From Diaporthe sp. PMI_573 (taxonomy: Eukaryota > Ascomycota > Sordariomycetes > Diaporthales > Diaporthaceae), in contig JAJTUP010000047.1 of assembly GCA_021399435.1 (NCBI GenBank), positions 248,001 to 312,000 of the forward strand: a stretch of 64,000 bases of DNA. The letters are read 5' to 3'. Position 1 is the stretch's first letter; each line of letters opens with the position of its first letter. Made by a program: the position numbers and the translations under genes. The notes under the pieces were generated by a model that saw only the letters and a list, made by a program, of their open reading frames with translations, ran no database searches and was not told where the DNA came from. Shown piece by piece: positions 34,095-46,411 of the stretch.

Positions 34095-34958
34095 CTAAAT
34101 GATTCTCGTGTCTACCCCGGGCTCCAACCAATGGACACACTCCTCCAACCCCTCCTGTTTAAAGACTTCCTTCAACTCACCACCGAACTGAGTGAAATGA
34201 CCCCATGACTCGAAATGCATCGGAATTAGTAATTTTGCTCCACTCTCTCGGAATAGCTTCGCTGCCTGTACTCCATCCATCGTAATCTGCAGCTTTTCTT
34301 CCGGCAACTGTACCTTGGCCCTGCCGAGGTTCATCAGCGCGACCACGACGTTCCACTTCTCTCGCAGGCCTCGAGCAGCCTCCTCGACATAGATCGTGTC
34401 GCCAGAGAAGTAGATGGCATTCGGCTTCCCATCGGGCCCCACGCCAAACTCCTCGCACTCGACCACAAAGCCCGTGCACTCGCCGCCGGGCAGGTGGACG
34501 CACGGGGTTCCGGTGACGTGGAAGGTACGCCCACCGGCGAGGAGGTCCACGGTCTGCCAAGGGGCCAAGCCGACGACACCCGGGCGCGGAGCGAGTTTCG
34601 AGGCGCCGTCGCGGGTGGTAAGGACGCGTCGCCCGTCGAGAAGCCGACGGCCGAGGTCATCGAGGTTGTCCCAGTGGTCCTCGTGGGAGAGGAGAACCGC
34701 GTCTATTGGCGGAAGGGCATCGAGGGTGAGAGCGGGCGAGTCACTGTTCTTGAGGACATGTTGGCCGAATACGTATTCGGTATTAGCGGGTGAGAACTGG
34801 ACAACATTAGTGTCTGTCATTCCGTGGTGGATCGCCCGTGGGAACGTGTGACTTACGAAGGGGTCAGTCAGGAAGTTGATGCCGTCGATCGAGAGGATGG
34901 CAGTCGCAGTGCCGATATGCGTAATACTGAGGGTGCTTTTAAAAGTGGAACGCTCCAT
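34095..34958 (-). CDS. UlaG-like metallo-beta-lactamase-fold hydrolase
   Basis: Continuous frame of 287 codons, but a typical intron lies inside it: donor GTAAGT at 34856, branch CACTAATG, acceptor CCAG ending at 34797, 60 nt. Removing it converts DPF...FSPANT into the family-standard TDPFFSPANTEY and gives 267 residues. The metal site is LLSHEDHWDN (HxDHxD; His72, Asp74, His75, Asp77), with His in CVHLPGG, Asp in YFSGDT and His in PMHFESW. The fold is that of UlaG/NAPE-PLD relatives, which hydrolyse lactones or phosphodiesters. The substrate here is unknown, and it is probably cytosolic. Confidence 0.9.
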   Translation of the reverse strand: MERSTFKSTLSITHIGTATAILSIDGINFLTDPFVSHTFPRAIHHGMTDTNVVQFSPANTEYVFGQHVLKNSDSPALTLDALPPIDAVLLSHEDHWDNLDDLGRRLLDGRRVLTTRDGASKLAPRPGVVGLAPWQTVDLLAGGRTFHVTGTPCVHLPGGECTGFVVECEEFGVGPDGKPNAIYFSGDTIYVEEAARGLREKWNVVVALMNLGRAKVQLPEEKLQITMDGVQAAKLFRESGAKLLIPMHFESWGHFTQFGGELKEVFKQEGLEECVHWLEPGVDTRII

Positions 34959-35733
34959 GGTGGTTAGGACTGATGATGACTAGGGATCTGAGTACTTTCG
35001 GTGTTGGTTAAAGGATGAGTGGCGGTCAGTTTAGGTGCTTGAACTGGTTAACATCTTATAGAAAGGAGCCGACACACTATGCTTGAAATGGTGTAAGGCG
35101 TGCTTAGAAAGCACGAGCAAACTTTCCTCCGGGTTATTTATTGCTTTCGAATCAATTTCTAATCCTCACCCCTCGTGATCTTAATATAGAGAGTTCTTCG
35201 ACCGCAACATTGATATTGTGGATGCGGCTCTTTGTCGATCAGTCTTGGCGGACTTACATTCCAGACTAGGTTAGATTGGACAACACAATTTTGGGAGCAA
35301 TGAAGCAGCCTCCTAATGGGGGCTTTGTGGCTTGCTCCAGAAGTCAACATGTAGACATCCAAAAAATGCATTGGATATCATCATGGGGAAGACGAGGCTT
35401 ACAATTTATTGCCAATCAAAAGTTTTCTCAGTCGACATGCAGACCTCATTGGACTATCATCTGGTGGATTCGGAGTTCCTACAGCTAAGCTGAAGCAATG
35501 GTACATACACTCGGAATAATTCATTTTCAATGCCTTTCAAAGGTAGAAGTCGAGATCTGCCAAGCTTGTTGAAATGTAGAGATCTGATTCTTACATTAGA
35601 TGTTGGCTTACTCTAGGGCTTCTTCCACATTCTGCTTTGCATTTAGCCAAGATGGCCAATCTTTGAGTACACTGTGGGTTCTTGCAATTCTGCTGCCTCC
35701 AAGTCATTCTGGAAATGTCTCGGAGCTCCTTTT
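34959..35733. other. Intergenic
   Basis: Contains the hydrolase promoter and the 3' flank of the Zn2Cys6 gene. No supported gene. Confidence 0.6.
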
Positions 35734-37354
35734 TCATAGAAAGCCAGCTGGAAAATGTGGGATAGCCGAGATTCCCCTTTCGCGGACCCGACCGATGAGT
35801 CCCTGACATCGCCTGATTCTATCTTGGTTCCCTTCGAAATCTTTGCTCAACACCTTGTAAGCAACTCGAAGCGGGAATACCGCCGACGCTGGCCCAAATA
35901 ACCTCATCTCATCTTGAAGAAAATATTCAACACTCTCGCAGATCTTGTCGGCGAGCTCCCATAATTTCTCGTCTGAGTAATCGATTTCCACTGTCGCGTC
36001 CGCAGTCAACCTCAAGGCGCTTCCGTTATCAGCCAGAAACACTTCAACTTTCTCTATCTCCACGAGGCACATTATCTCGAATGACAAGGTATGGGTGTGA
36101 ATGTTTGCTGTCATTATGTTTGGAAACAAAGCAGACATCGCATTGAGCACGTGAAGAGTCTTCCATCTGCGCAGCTTTTTAAGCACTTCCACCAACAATG
36201 TTCTTGTTTGTTGCGCTTTTGATATAGCTATCCTAGTCGACAGGCTGCTCAAGCCATCGACGGCCTCAAACAGAGACGGGAGGGTGGCAGCATCACTCAT
36301 GAGGAGCTGCAGGTCTGACGGGGAATGGAAACAAAATGGCTTTGTTCTCCATTGATCTTGAGCAAGAAATGTGACCTTTCGCCTGACTAAAGCATGAAAA
36401 AGCTGTCCGGTGTGTAAGAAACCCGCAATGAAGGCTCGAGCACAGGGGAACTCACGAGGATAGGCCTACAGCCGACAAATATGGTGTGATATGCGTCAGA
36501 GCTGAACAATTCCGGGGGGAAAAATTGGAATAGTACACCGAGTCCGGTGAAGTGCGTGTAGAAACCATCTGCCGACGTGGGAAATAATAACTGAGGGAGA
36601 GCGGTCATTACAAAACTCGTTGAGCAGAATGCCGAGACACTTACTTCCACCATAGCCAGACACGCAATGGATGCGGCTGTCTTAACGTCGAAGGACACAT
36701 TCGACGCAACTAGATCATTCCGCAATAGCTGCAACGTCGAGTTGTATGCTTCTAGGCTTCGAAAATTCATACGCCTGCCACCCGGCCCTCGTTCTAGGAT
36801 GGCAGTCCCGAACGCCTTGACTGCCGCAGAAATGAGGGAGTTCGAGGGCATATCAGCCACCAGCCTGGGCAGAACACCCACCCAGGCTCCGCATACTTGA
36901 ATACTTGAGTCTGGAGAGGATGGCACGTAATTGTTCTCAGGAGTGAAGCAGTTCAGGATGACCGCTGTGAACTCGCCAGCCGTTGGCGGATCGACAGGGC
37001 TGGGTGAAGGGCATCGCCAAGCTTTCTGAATACGCACTGTTGCAAGACCATTACTCCCGGTCTTAGACTGTGGAGCGGTGCTCGTCTGCGCTGCTTCTCC
37101 CGGTGCAGAAGACAGCCGGGTGGCCTTTCTTGGCTTTCGCTTCTGTGGTGTCGGCCGATAAGGAACGAAGACCGCGTCGACTTGATATCCCTCGCACGAT
37201 CGTCCGAGAAGCAGGCATTGCGAACAAGCCGGGCGCTTTCCGTCGCACTACTCAGATAATTAGACGCAGGCTTGTTAACTCGAGAAATGGGGTTGCATAC
37301 GCCTAGCTTGTGGGCGCGACAGGTGCGGCAAACCGTAGTCTGCTTTGTTCTCAT
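35734..37354 (-). CDS. Zn2Cys6 transcription factor
   Basis: Model with four exons: 37354-37301 (MRTKQTTVCRTCRAHKLG), 37247-36645 (CDGKRPACSQCLLLGRSCEG, basic linker PTPQKRKPRK, start of the regulatory domain), 36590-36456 (LLFPTSADGFYTHFTG) and 36375-35734; 477 residues. Joined, the six cysteines have the canonical C-x2-C-x6-C-x6-C-x2-C-x6-C spacing. Introns at 37300-37248 and 36644-36591 have good GTATGC/GTAAGT donors. The third intron (36455-36376) is less certain: GTGAGT to an AAAG acceptor keeps the frame, whereas the stronger TTTAG acceptor shifts it by one. The C-terminal half resembles other fungal C6 regulators (LQDEMRLFGPASAVFPLRVA). Targets unknown. Confidence 0.8.
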
Positions 37355-38249
37355 GCTCTCCTGAAGCACAAAGCTTCGATCATTTTGCTGTGTGTTCTCC
37401 TTGGCATAACTGTTGTCCAAATTTGATCGTGGTTTCGGGTCATCCGGGCTTGCTGGGCGCTCAGAAACAGCAGGAAAACCCGCCAAGACTAGCACGTCTT
37501 GGCGGAATATGATGCCTAATCGGGCAATCAACTCTGACGTATGACCTCGGTGGGAATGGTTTATGCTACAGTAAGCAGCCCATCTCAATATTGAAGAATT
37601 TGATACACCGTGTGTTCGGCTCGTGCGAGTCAGGCCAAAGTTGCACTGAGTGAAAAACCTGAGGGAGACTGCCACTCGGCCGGACACGGTTGTAAGCAGG
37701 TGACTCCGTGATCAATCAATGAATTGTGCTGACATATATACCCTTCTGCTTAGGAAATATCGGTGGAAGAACTTTGCCCCAGAAGAGAAGAGTTGGCCAA
37801 AACAGAACTACTCCTTTTCGCCGATGACCTGCGGCCGACCCGGAGGACCGCCTCGAAGCGTAGAGTTATGCCTAGCCTGCGTCCATTCCAGTTGCCAGTC
37901 TTACGATACACACGCAGTGAATTGGTCACTGTAGCATTGAACACGATTTGCACACATCTCCTCGGCACCCGAACCATCATACCCATCATTTCTAGCCGAC
38001 TTCCAGTCTGTTCCTCTGTGTTGACACTATCACGCAGCGCCAACTCCACCTCAACCCCGTCCTCCAGGGCAATACCGGCGACAATTCATGTCGGCCACCA
38101 CGTGCCTCACCTAGTTGTGTGTCAAAACAGACCTTGCTCTCAGCCCGCAGCAGCACTACAGTCTTCGTGCATGTCCAGAAGTGCTAATATCTCTCCACAA
38201 GATTACGTGAATATTCGGCGGTGATTAAGCCTCCCAACTCGACAAGTCT
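37355..38249. other. Intergenic, promoter of the Zn2Cys6 gene
   Basis: Overlapping short frames on both strands are not protein-like. Nothing supported. Confidence 0.5.
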
Positions 38250-39090
38250 ACATAAATCCTCCATCATGTTTGACCAAATGCCTTTCACCTCCTAGCTCTC
38301 GCTCTAGAGGACCATAGGCCGTGGTGACAATCTTCAAAATCGTCCGAGAACTGCGGTCAGACAGCAGGCGCGATAGTCGGCCAAGTGAATCCCGGCCTTG
38401 CGCGGCCCCATCAGGCGCGAAAGCTTCCGCGCTGGCAACAATGTCTATAATGTCTCAAACTCTGGTGTAGATTTCCGATATCGCCGTAAATGTCCCACGA
38501 AGGCGGGCATAGGAAAGGGAATAGTGGAAGGATCTTGGGACATACAGGCGTGTCTAGACTGCTGAAGCAAGCTTCCCAGCATTTCAGGTAGTCCTCCTCG
38601 AAATAGGCATCCTTAAATATGGTGACGTGGAAAGAGACCTCGTTCGGGCTGATGCTTCTGGCCGCGAACTTGAAACAAATGGCCTTGTAGACCAAACTCT
38701 TCAGTGTCTCTATTAAGGAGTAGGCCCTGCCTCTGTGACCCTATGCCCAAAGCACGATTTTGGACGACGCGTTGAATCCTTTCAGGCTGGACTGCCCAAC
38801 TGTTGGCGGATTCTCGAGGATTTCCTTGATAAATTCGACACAGAATCCCCAGGTTTGGACTCGTTCGCAATGCGTGGACTTTAGTAGGATGGTCTTGCCA
38901 CCAGTTTTAGGCCTATGTCGATAGTAAGACTGCTCAGCTGACGCGGTCTGTAAGACGAGCTTGTGGTCAATACTACATTGTGATTGTAGCATCAACAACG
39001 CTTGTGACAAGTGGAAGTCTCTGACATTGAAGCGTGGATCTATAATTGCGACTTCGCTTGAGCAGCATTTTCCCAGGCTTCGCGTGTCGG
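38250..39090 (-). pseudogene. Relic of an unrecognised gene
   Basis: The minus strand has protein-like stretches in more than one frame: RFNVRDFHLSQALLMLQSQC, ERVQTWGFCVEFIKEILENP, LKSLVYKAICFKFAARSISP and EDYLKCWEACFSSLDTPVCP. The last part vaguely recalls the pre-NACHT regions of fungal STAND proteins, but I cannot assign it. Multiple frame changes. Confidence 0.3.
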
Positions 39091-39765
39091 AATTCAGTCG
39101 GAATTAAGTGATATCGGTCAAAATATCAATCTTGACTCAAAGACAACCCAAAGCATCTGAGTCGATCCGTCGGCCGGCTATCACTGTTTCAGGCTTTTCC
39201 TCTCAAGTCTCACACTTCTCTGTATGTACTTCTAACCTCCTACTGACTATTTATTGTAAACAGTCTTCGTACAGACTCGGCATCCCTTTGTATCGACTTA
39301 ATGAGGTCGTCGTAGCGCAGGGTCGCCGGCCTCGTGACTGGATGTATAGCATGTATAAATTTGCTCTTAGGATAAAAGTTCCATGCCCTGACAAGGAAAC
39401 AAATATTATGCGCGTATAGCATTGACACACTGTTGACTAATTCCGGCGTTGGGTAGAGCATGATCGCTGATTCTGCTGTGGGAAGCGACTCCGAGATCTG
39501 GCATGGAGCAGCGACTACGCTCATGCTCAATCACAGCCTAAAACCTGTCTTGATTCTAATCAACATTCAAACTTAATTAAGAAGCGACTTTCGCCAAATA
39601 AGATCTTCATGGCTCCCCATATCAGAGAAGTATACTCGGGATGATGCTGTACCAGCACGTCCAGAACACTGCCATAGTGCATCACACGTGAGAGAATGCA
39701 GCCAAATACTGCCTTGTTCTAAACTGTCCACAATCGTGTTGGTAGTGAAACTTTGCCTCCTGAAC
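39091..39765. other. Intergenic, nothing seen
   Basis: Short frames without similarity. Confidence 0.55.
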
Positions 39766-40236
39766 CTAATTCAGGGCATCCTGTATTGTGTATGAAGCCA
39801 AAACATTACCGGCTGGTATCCTTTTGCTGGGGTCCTTTGTCATCTTTTGAAATATTTTTACCCCATCCTTAAAACCCATTTGAGCTGCTTCAAGCGGCTT
39901 CCTAGTCAGAAAAGCTAGTTTCTGATTAGTGTCGAATAACTGACTGAAATTGTTGTGTTTATGGTCATTTGTTATTGTATGGTAGATATTGCTGGTGCCT
40001 GGGAGAGGCTGAATGTCACGGAGATCGAGCTGCCTGTTAATTAGCATCTCATATCATGGACGGTAGGTCAAACAGTGGAATAAGCTGTCTAGAGGCCGTT
40101 CACAAAGGCTCATTAACCGTAAGTGAAGATCTAAATAAGATTTTGGCCAAGATTTTCCTGCTTGACAATCATGAGGAAGATTCAAGGTCGGAATAATATA
40201 TACGTCTTTAAGGCGAGGCTCGCTGGCATAGGGCAT
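39766..40236 (-). pseudogene. Unrecognised coding relic with one in-frame stop
   Basis: One frame of about 157 codons is broken by a single stop near 40054. The stop is followed by TGCTAATTAACAG, a good branch-acceptor pair, so it may instead mark an intron end before QLDLRDIQPLPGTSNIYHTI, then SQLFDTNQKLAFLTRKPLEA. Family not recognised; no donor found with confidence. Confidence 0.35.
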
Positions 40237-41199
40237 TTGAATGGTTACACAAGATCACATTATCTACCAGTCGGGATAAAGTAGCAAAATACCTTGTAGC
40301 CTCCACTTACTACAATAGATAATTTGGCATCTTTGATTGGTGGCTGAATTTTGGCTGAAATGTGAAGCGGAGTCTAAATTCAAGAATATTAAATTCACGT
40401 GTTTGTCACCACAACATCAGCTGCCTCTGAAGGGCGAGTAGTCATCAAGATACATCACAAAGTCACGCCGAGATGACAAGTAGGCCTTCCCATGGACAGT
40501 TTGGGATTTCTTATCAAGGTTCTAGTGTCAAGTCACCTTATCGTGGCGCTGACGATGAGGAAAGCAGTATGTCAATGGAGTCCAGGTATTTTGCACGGTC
40601 CTACATCTGTGCACTCCCGAAATGACAATTAGATACAAGCATTCCATCCTCAGAGTCAGCTGTTCAAAATCGGGACGAGGACCTGATGCTGTCTGGTTGA
40701 CCAAGAATATCACACTCATGGTCATCAAGCTCAAGAGCGTCCTCGTTCACACCACGGTCGGAGCCTAGGGGAGCATCAAACATTCCATAACATTAGTGAA
40801 TCACAATTGAAAGCTCCCCAGGTGGATGGATGTTCCGAAATCAATTTCTGCCAGTATTTCAGATGATTTCAGTCACAAAGACAAGGTCGAGGAACGGAAA
40901 CTGTCTGCATTGCAAAACCACACATAAAGGCTTGGTGGTAATGCCGATCTCAGTCGCTCAGCGGGGCGCGAACAAACGGTTCCGTTGGTGATGGGCACTC
41001 CAATGGCTTCTCATAGAAGAAGAGGAAGATCTCAATCGGAAAAATCACGGATCAGAATGCCTCCTCCGGTAATTATCCACCGGGACTGTCTACTACTTCC
41101 TTCGCACCTCCTCCAGATAGAGCCAACCTTCAGATGCAAGTCGCCACTTTCATTGGAAATAAATGAGTCGCTGAAGATAAACACAAAATAGTGTGGTCA
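40237..41199. other. Intergenic, nothing supported
   Basis: Several short frames on both strands without recognisable domains. Confidence 0.5.
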
Positions 41200-42760
41200 A
41201 TGGATGCCAGTGAAGCCACAGAGATTAAGTGGGACGAATACCCCAAGACAGTCCAAGCCAACCAAGCCACTGCAGCAGACACAGAAACCTTCAAAGGTAT
41301 CCACAAAGACAGTATTGACGATGATCGTACCTACCCTACTTCTCAACACATGAGGCGTCAGGCCACAGTATCTCGGTCACATACCGAGGACTCATTTGTG
41401 CAACAGAGACCTCCGAAACGCCCACGCTCAGAACTGACCGCCAAGTCAGCCATACTCAACGGCGATATAGATGGCCTTGACATTGATGCACTCGAAGACT
41501 TGATTGCAGATTTGCAACAAGGATCCAGGCAGCTTGGACCCATGCAAGCTTCCGTCCAACCTCCATGCACATACCTCACGCTTCATCGACTCGTAAACGG
41601 TAGGAAAAAACCGATACATCTTTACAGTATAAATTTTTGGACTGAACAGAAAGAATCCTTTGGCCTTGTACCTCGATCCTCCGCCATATACCAGGGGCCA
41701 AAGTAGACAAGAGGTGCTGCGATCACAGCTTCCAGTGACGAATTTTGACTTGTATCTGGAGCAGAACAAAGACATATCATTCGTCGTCTTTAAAACATAT
41801 CAGATGCCTGATGATACACCTCATAACCAAGGAAAGAGACCACAACACTCAACCTTTCGCGATCTGAGCGACGCCATCATACACAAATCCATAAAGCCAG
41901 TGAGCAGGGCTCTAATGCATACCGTTGAAGCACTCTTGGAAGCAGCGAAAGCATTCTTGAAGGCTTCAGAGACACATCTGAGCTCATTTCTCCCTATTTA
42001 TTCGTTTTCCATTGACGAAACGAGTGGGATAGAATCCAATGATCACTTCCAGAATCTTGCTATAACGATTCAACAATGCTGTGGGGTTACATTGTCCAGA
42101 GTCATGGGAAAGAGTACGCTGCAGTGAATACCATGATAGTGAATAGATGATTGCCCCGGGGCTTCTAAAGTACCTTTTCAAGCCTGGCCAGTTGTTGGTC
42201 CAGAGGAAAGATGATGGGATACAAGACTTGACATGCACAGACTGGCCTAGGACCATCCAGCGTGGCGAGACAGCATTCCAGAAACCAGATAAGATGGCCC
42301 GAGAAGAAGTCCACAATGCAAGATCCAATCAAGAATGAGAGCTTAGCGCCTGGCACTGGGAGTTTGGTGGTGAATTCTGCCGCAAGAAGGCTACCCTGAC
42401 TGTGTCGATCAGGCCAGGAACCAACAAAGAGCTGGGTACCCCCATCAACGCATTGAACATCTTCCCCCTAGAATTTGCCTCGCCCAACATAATTTAGCAA
42501 ATCCAAGGTTGTGGTAGAAACTCTTGGAAATTTCGAAAGCACGCGTTGGTGTTGTACAAAGGAGCAGACACCAATGTCTACAATCTGGTAAGTCTGGCAC
42601 CTTGCCATCTGAGACCCTGTTCTGAGCTGAGCTACAAATGTTACTGATGTAAATTTCAGTTTGAAGGTCATTATAGGAAAGACGTACCACATCCATACTA
42701 TACTTTGGTGGGCTACAAAGAAGGTCACTATGACCTCCTATTAGTCATTTAAATACTGCC
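41200..42760 (+). pseudogene. AAA ATPase N-terminal region (DUF7025 type), AAA core missing
   Basis: Starts MDASEATEIKWDEYP, with a disordered stretch including PPKRPRSE. It then follows the pre-AAA region of fungal AAA ATPases: LALYLDPPPYTRGQ, LPVTNFDLYLEQNKDISFVV, LKYLFKPGQLLVQRKDDGIQ, CTDWPR, WHWEFGGEFCRKKATLTVSI, INALNIFPLEFAS, a TAG, then QIQGCGRNSWKFRKHALVLY. A frame change near 41640-41700 (an intron may explain part of it), a stop at about 42495 and the loss of everything after the linker (no Walker motifs) make it non-functional. It ends close to a small inverted repeat and a change in sequence character. Confidence 0.7.
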
Positions 42761-42803
42761 CGACGGTATTTAGCCAGAAACGGTCTGCATAAACCCTATA
42801 GGG

Positions 42804-42837
42804 GGGCGCTATGGTAGGTAGTTAGACGGTAGCGCCC
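42804..42837. repeat. Short inverted repeat GGGCGCTA / TAGCGCCC
   Basis: Perfect 8-bp arms (42804-42811, 42830-42837) with an 18-nt spacer in the sequence that follows the AAA fragment. Confidence 0.7.
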
Positions 42838-43376
42838 TTGTCCTGGTTTGTTGATTGATGGCACCACCACCAGTCCAACCCCAGCTCCTTGGCAGGCAGC
42901 CAGTGCTTTAAGCACTCCTCAGCCCTCTTATCTACAACGCCCAATGTCCTTCATGGCCATAGTACTAGCTACTAAGACTCTAAGCTCCTTTAGTATTTCT
43001 ATACCTACTTATATCCCGAGAACTAGCAGCAGCTTGTTGTCTGTTGTCTATTAGTATTGTTGTTGTAATTAATACTCACCGTGAAGCTTCGAGTAGTTTC
43101 TACGGTACCTGTGGAGTTTCAGACAGCATATGGTATTGCTCCCATGAGCTTGCGGGAGATGCATCCCTGTATAGCTCGGGACGCTTCCTCCACACCAATC
43201 GTTCCCTTCGCTTCTTAATAAATTGCCGACGATGCCTTCTTCCCCTCCTCCATCCCCAAACGATGAAGAACCGAGCATTCTGTTATTTCCGCAAATATAT
43301 TCTTCTCACAGTATCTACAGAACCTATTGCTTGATTTCCCATATTTACATACTGGATTCGATACGTCACGACTACG
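42838..43376. other. Intergenic, possible mobile remnant
   Basis: No gene seen. Sequence character up to about 43060 differs from neighbours (CTA/TAG rich), and it may belong to an unrecognised short repeat. Confidence 0.4.
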
Positions 43377-44398
43377 ATGCCATCTGATCCAGTCGGCGTG
43401 GCCATAGTAACAGGAGGCTCTTCAGGAATCGGCCTAGCCTTGACCAACCACCTAGCCACGAAGAATTGGCACGTCTTCATCCTGGACATCCAAGCCCCAA
43501 TCTCCCCAACTCCAGCCGAGTCCGCCACATTCCTGCAGACAGATGTCTCAGACTGGGAGCAGCTCGCTTCCGCCTTCCAGACCGCCCACGCCCGCTTCTC
43601 CCGACGTATGTCTAAACCATCTCCTGCCACGGTGGCCTACCCATCTTTTATGGGAATCTTCCCGACTAAATTCCTTCGGACTCTGTGGCAGAGGGCTAAC
43701 GTATAGCAGTGGACTTTGTCGCGCTCAACGCGGGCATCGACGACCGCGATGACATCTTCGCGAGCATCTCGGGCGACGCGGCGCGCCCGCCGCGGCGGCC
43801 AAACATGCTGACCTTTGCCGTGAACCTCTATGGGCCGTACTACGGCCTGAAACTCGCGGCGCACTACATGAGCCTGCCAGTGGTGGACAACGCTGGAGGG
43901 CCGGCAGCGCAGCAGCCCCGCGGCGGGGGCAAGGTCGTCATCACGTCCTCGGTCGCCGGGTTCCGCGCCCACCCGCCGAACCCGCAGTACAGCTCTTCCA
44001 AGTACGGCCTGCTGGGGCTCGCGCGGGCCGTGGCGCCTGCCGCCGCGCGTGCGGGCATCCGTGTCAACTGCGTCTGCCCTGCGGTCGTGGCGACGGGGCT
44101 CGCGCCACCTGGGCTGATGGAGGCTTTCCCCGAGTCGATCGTCACGCCCATGGCGACGATGATGAGAGCCTTTGACGAGTTTGGCGAGTTTGACAGGCTG
44201 GCCACGGATGGCAGGGAGAAATGGGTCAGTTCAGGCCCCAACGGTGCTGTTGTGGAGGCAAATCTGCAGGACCTTATCTCCAGGGAAGAACCGGAGATGG
44301 ACGGTGACTCGAATGTTGACCCAGGAATTGCTGAGGCTTGGAGGACTGTGTACGAAGAAAGGAACAAGGGCTTCGCGGCCATGCATCAGGATGGTTGA
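43377..44398 (+). CDS. Short-chain dehydrogenase/reductase (15-PGDH-like)
   Basis: Two exons (43377-43605, 43710-44398; intron 104 bp with branch GGCTAACG) encode 305 residues. The cofactor motif TGGSSGIGLAL is near residue 12. Asp in FILDIQAP after beta-2 favours NAD over NADP. LNAGID replaces NNAG. The catalytic Ser is in VVITSSVAG, and Tyr and Lys are in QYSSSKYGLLG (YxxxK), followed by IRVNCVCPAVVATG. Classical SDR of the 15-hydroxyprostaglandin dehydrogenase-like group common in fungi; substrate unknown. The second exon is much more GC-rich than the first. Confidence 0.9.
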
Positions 44399-46411
44399 AA
44401 CCGTGGAATAATTTCTTTCCATTGGCAAGGCTTCAAGAATATCACCACACAAGTTCACTTAAAACAGTTAGGCAACGGTTTGTGTCCGTTGCTGAGGCGT
44501 CGGAAACAAGCCCGAGCGGCCTGGAAAGTACAATGCATGTGGTTCTTCTGCCTCTGTGTCCTGCCTCTGAAGTGTGGGCCGGTCGGTGAGTGAGAACTTA
44601 GGTCGAGGCTTGTGTTCCCTACATACACACGATTCCGTCGATTGCTGCAGTTAGTGGTAGTGAAAAAGCCCAACGTACCTCGACGGTTGAAAGGTATACA
44701 GCATGCGCACGAAACGTAGCAAGTACCGGGTGTGACCTCGTTGGCGGAATTGAAAGAGGCAGAGTATCACAGGACGGACGGAGGACTTGAGAGCCTCATC
44801 CATTTGCTCGCCATGAGCTTGAGTCTATTGCCGCAAAATTGATATATCCTGCTCTGTCTCCGGGAAACGTCACCTCGAGGAGAACCTGGTGTGAACGCCC
44901 TCTCAAACCTCCACGGCAGCTTCTTCTACAATGGCAGCTAGTGAGCCCAGACCCGAGCAAACCGAGAATTGCAGATGATAAAGCGTCAGGCAACACACCT
45001 GATCCAGCAACAACGTCCCTAGACAGAAGTCTGGGCCCCTTGGTACGGCTACCCGGTTACCCAGTATGGACACCAGGAGAGCCAGTAGATATCCACACGT
45101 AGTCCGTGGTGCATCAAAGTTGACTTGCACAACGCTCGCGCTACCAAGCTGCTTCTTGTCCAACTGTGTGTCTGCGTGCCTCGACTTCAAAGTTACTTAA
45201 TTCGGCAGGCCCCGGGCTTCAACGTCCAGAACTGGACCACAAAACATTTGCCATTTGGTTCATTACTGACACCGAAAGCGTCGTTTCTCTTCCTTGTCCT
45301 TGGCGCTCAGTGCTAGGGTAGGCCTGTGGAGCTGAAGCTTCGCAGCACAGACGTTATCGCGTGTTTCCGAACCTTTTCCACACACAAGTCTCGCCCATAC
45401 GTTTACATTCCAAAAGAGAATGCTGAGGTGGCCCTTTGACCCTACAGGCACCAGGTATTTCCTGGTCAGTTCGGTAGATGTCAGGGATGGGTATCAAATC
45501 GCGGGATTAGCCGCTGCGCCGTCAAGCGCCCACGCTACCAAAAAGCTTAACGGCCGCCAGATCCGAGCCTCAGAAGACATATGCGCTTGTATGGAGAAGA
45601 TATATGTAAGGAAAGGGTTTTATAGAGGAGCAGCACAGCGAAGACCAGGGCGATCTTGTCCACAGTGGTGTGCTCTGGGCCGGAACTGTCGGCGAAATTA
45701 TCAGGCTGGAGGGATGAAACCAGACGAGAAGAGAGCAGTGCTTCGGCTGGGCCCAGGAGAGATGATATATGTCGGTTCGTAGACCCACATAGAGCAGTCG
45801 GGCGTTGTTGAGTTGAGGCGGATGCCTCTATAGTGCGAGCATCGAGCATGTGAGAGCATGACGTCTGACGGCGACATGGTTGAACCTACTGCTCTCTATA
45901 TACGTGCAACTGCAGCTCACCCGCTGCCATCAGCAGACAGATATGTCGACGACAGCTTCCGAGGCCAGGTCGGGGTGCCCAAGTGGTCCAACGGTTTCCA
46001 AGGCTTCGACTCAGGCCAGCGCACCATAGCGTGGGCGGCAGTCAGGAAGGTCTGTGGGGAGCTCTCAGTTGGGGCGGGTGGGGCGGGCGTGGAGCCGCAA
46101 AAGCCCCTGAGATGCAGGGATGCTGGCGCTGGGCCCCCGACTGGCTGTCTCTGGTCCTGCGACCGTTTGCCAGTTGAGGCGAGGCCTGGCATTGATGATC
46201 TCCCCGGTGGACGTGTCAACGTCTGTCTGTCTGTCTCGAGAAGCCGACGACGGTTTATGCAAACACCCTGCCATTAGCCTACCAAGGGACCCCCGCGGCT
46301 TTGACAGAACAGCTCCAAAGCAAAGCTCTCGAGCTCCCGACCGCCCTCGCACATCGCCCTCGCCACCGTTGACTGGGACAAGACACAACAGGTACTTTGC
46401 CCCTCCAGAAC
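44399..46411. other. 2-kb intergenic region, no gene supported
   Basis: Many short frames on both strands, none with domain-like sequence or consistent splicing. The right end is the MOB2 promoter. Confidence 0.5.

Noticed and set aside
25512..44398. Secondary-metabolite cluster (elongase, SDR, hydrolase, two C6 regulators)
   Set aside because: No backbone synthase is present, several members are dead genes, and the intact ones belong to unrelated pathways.
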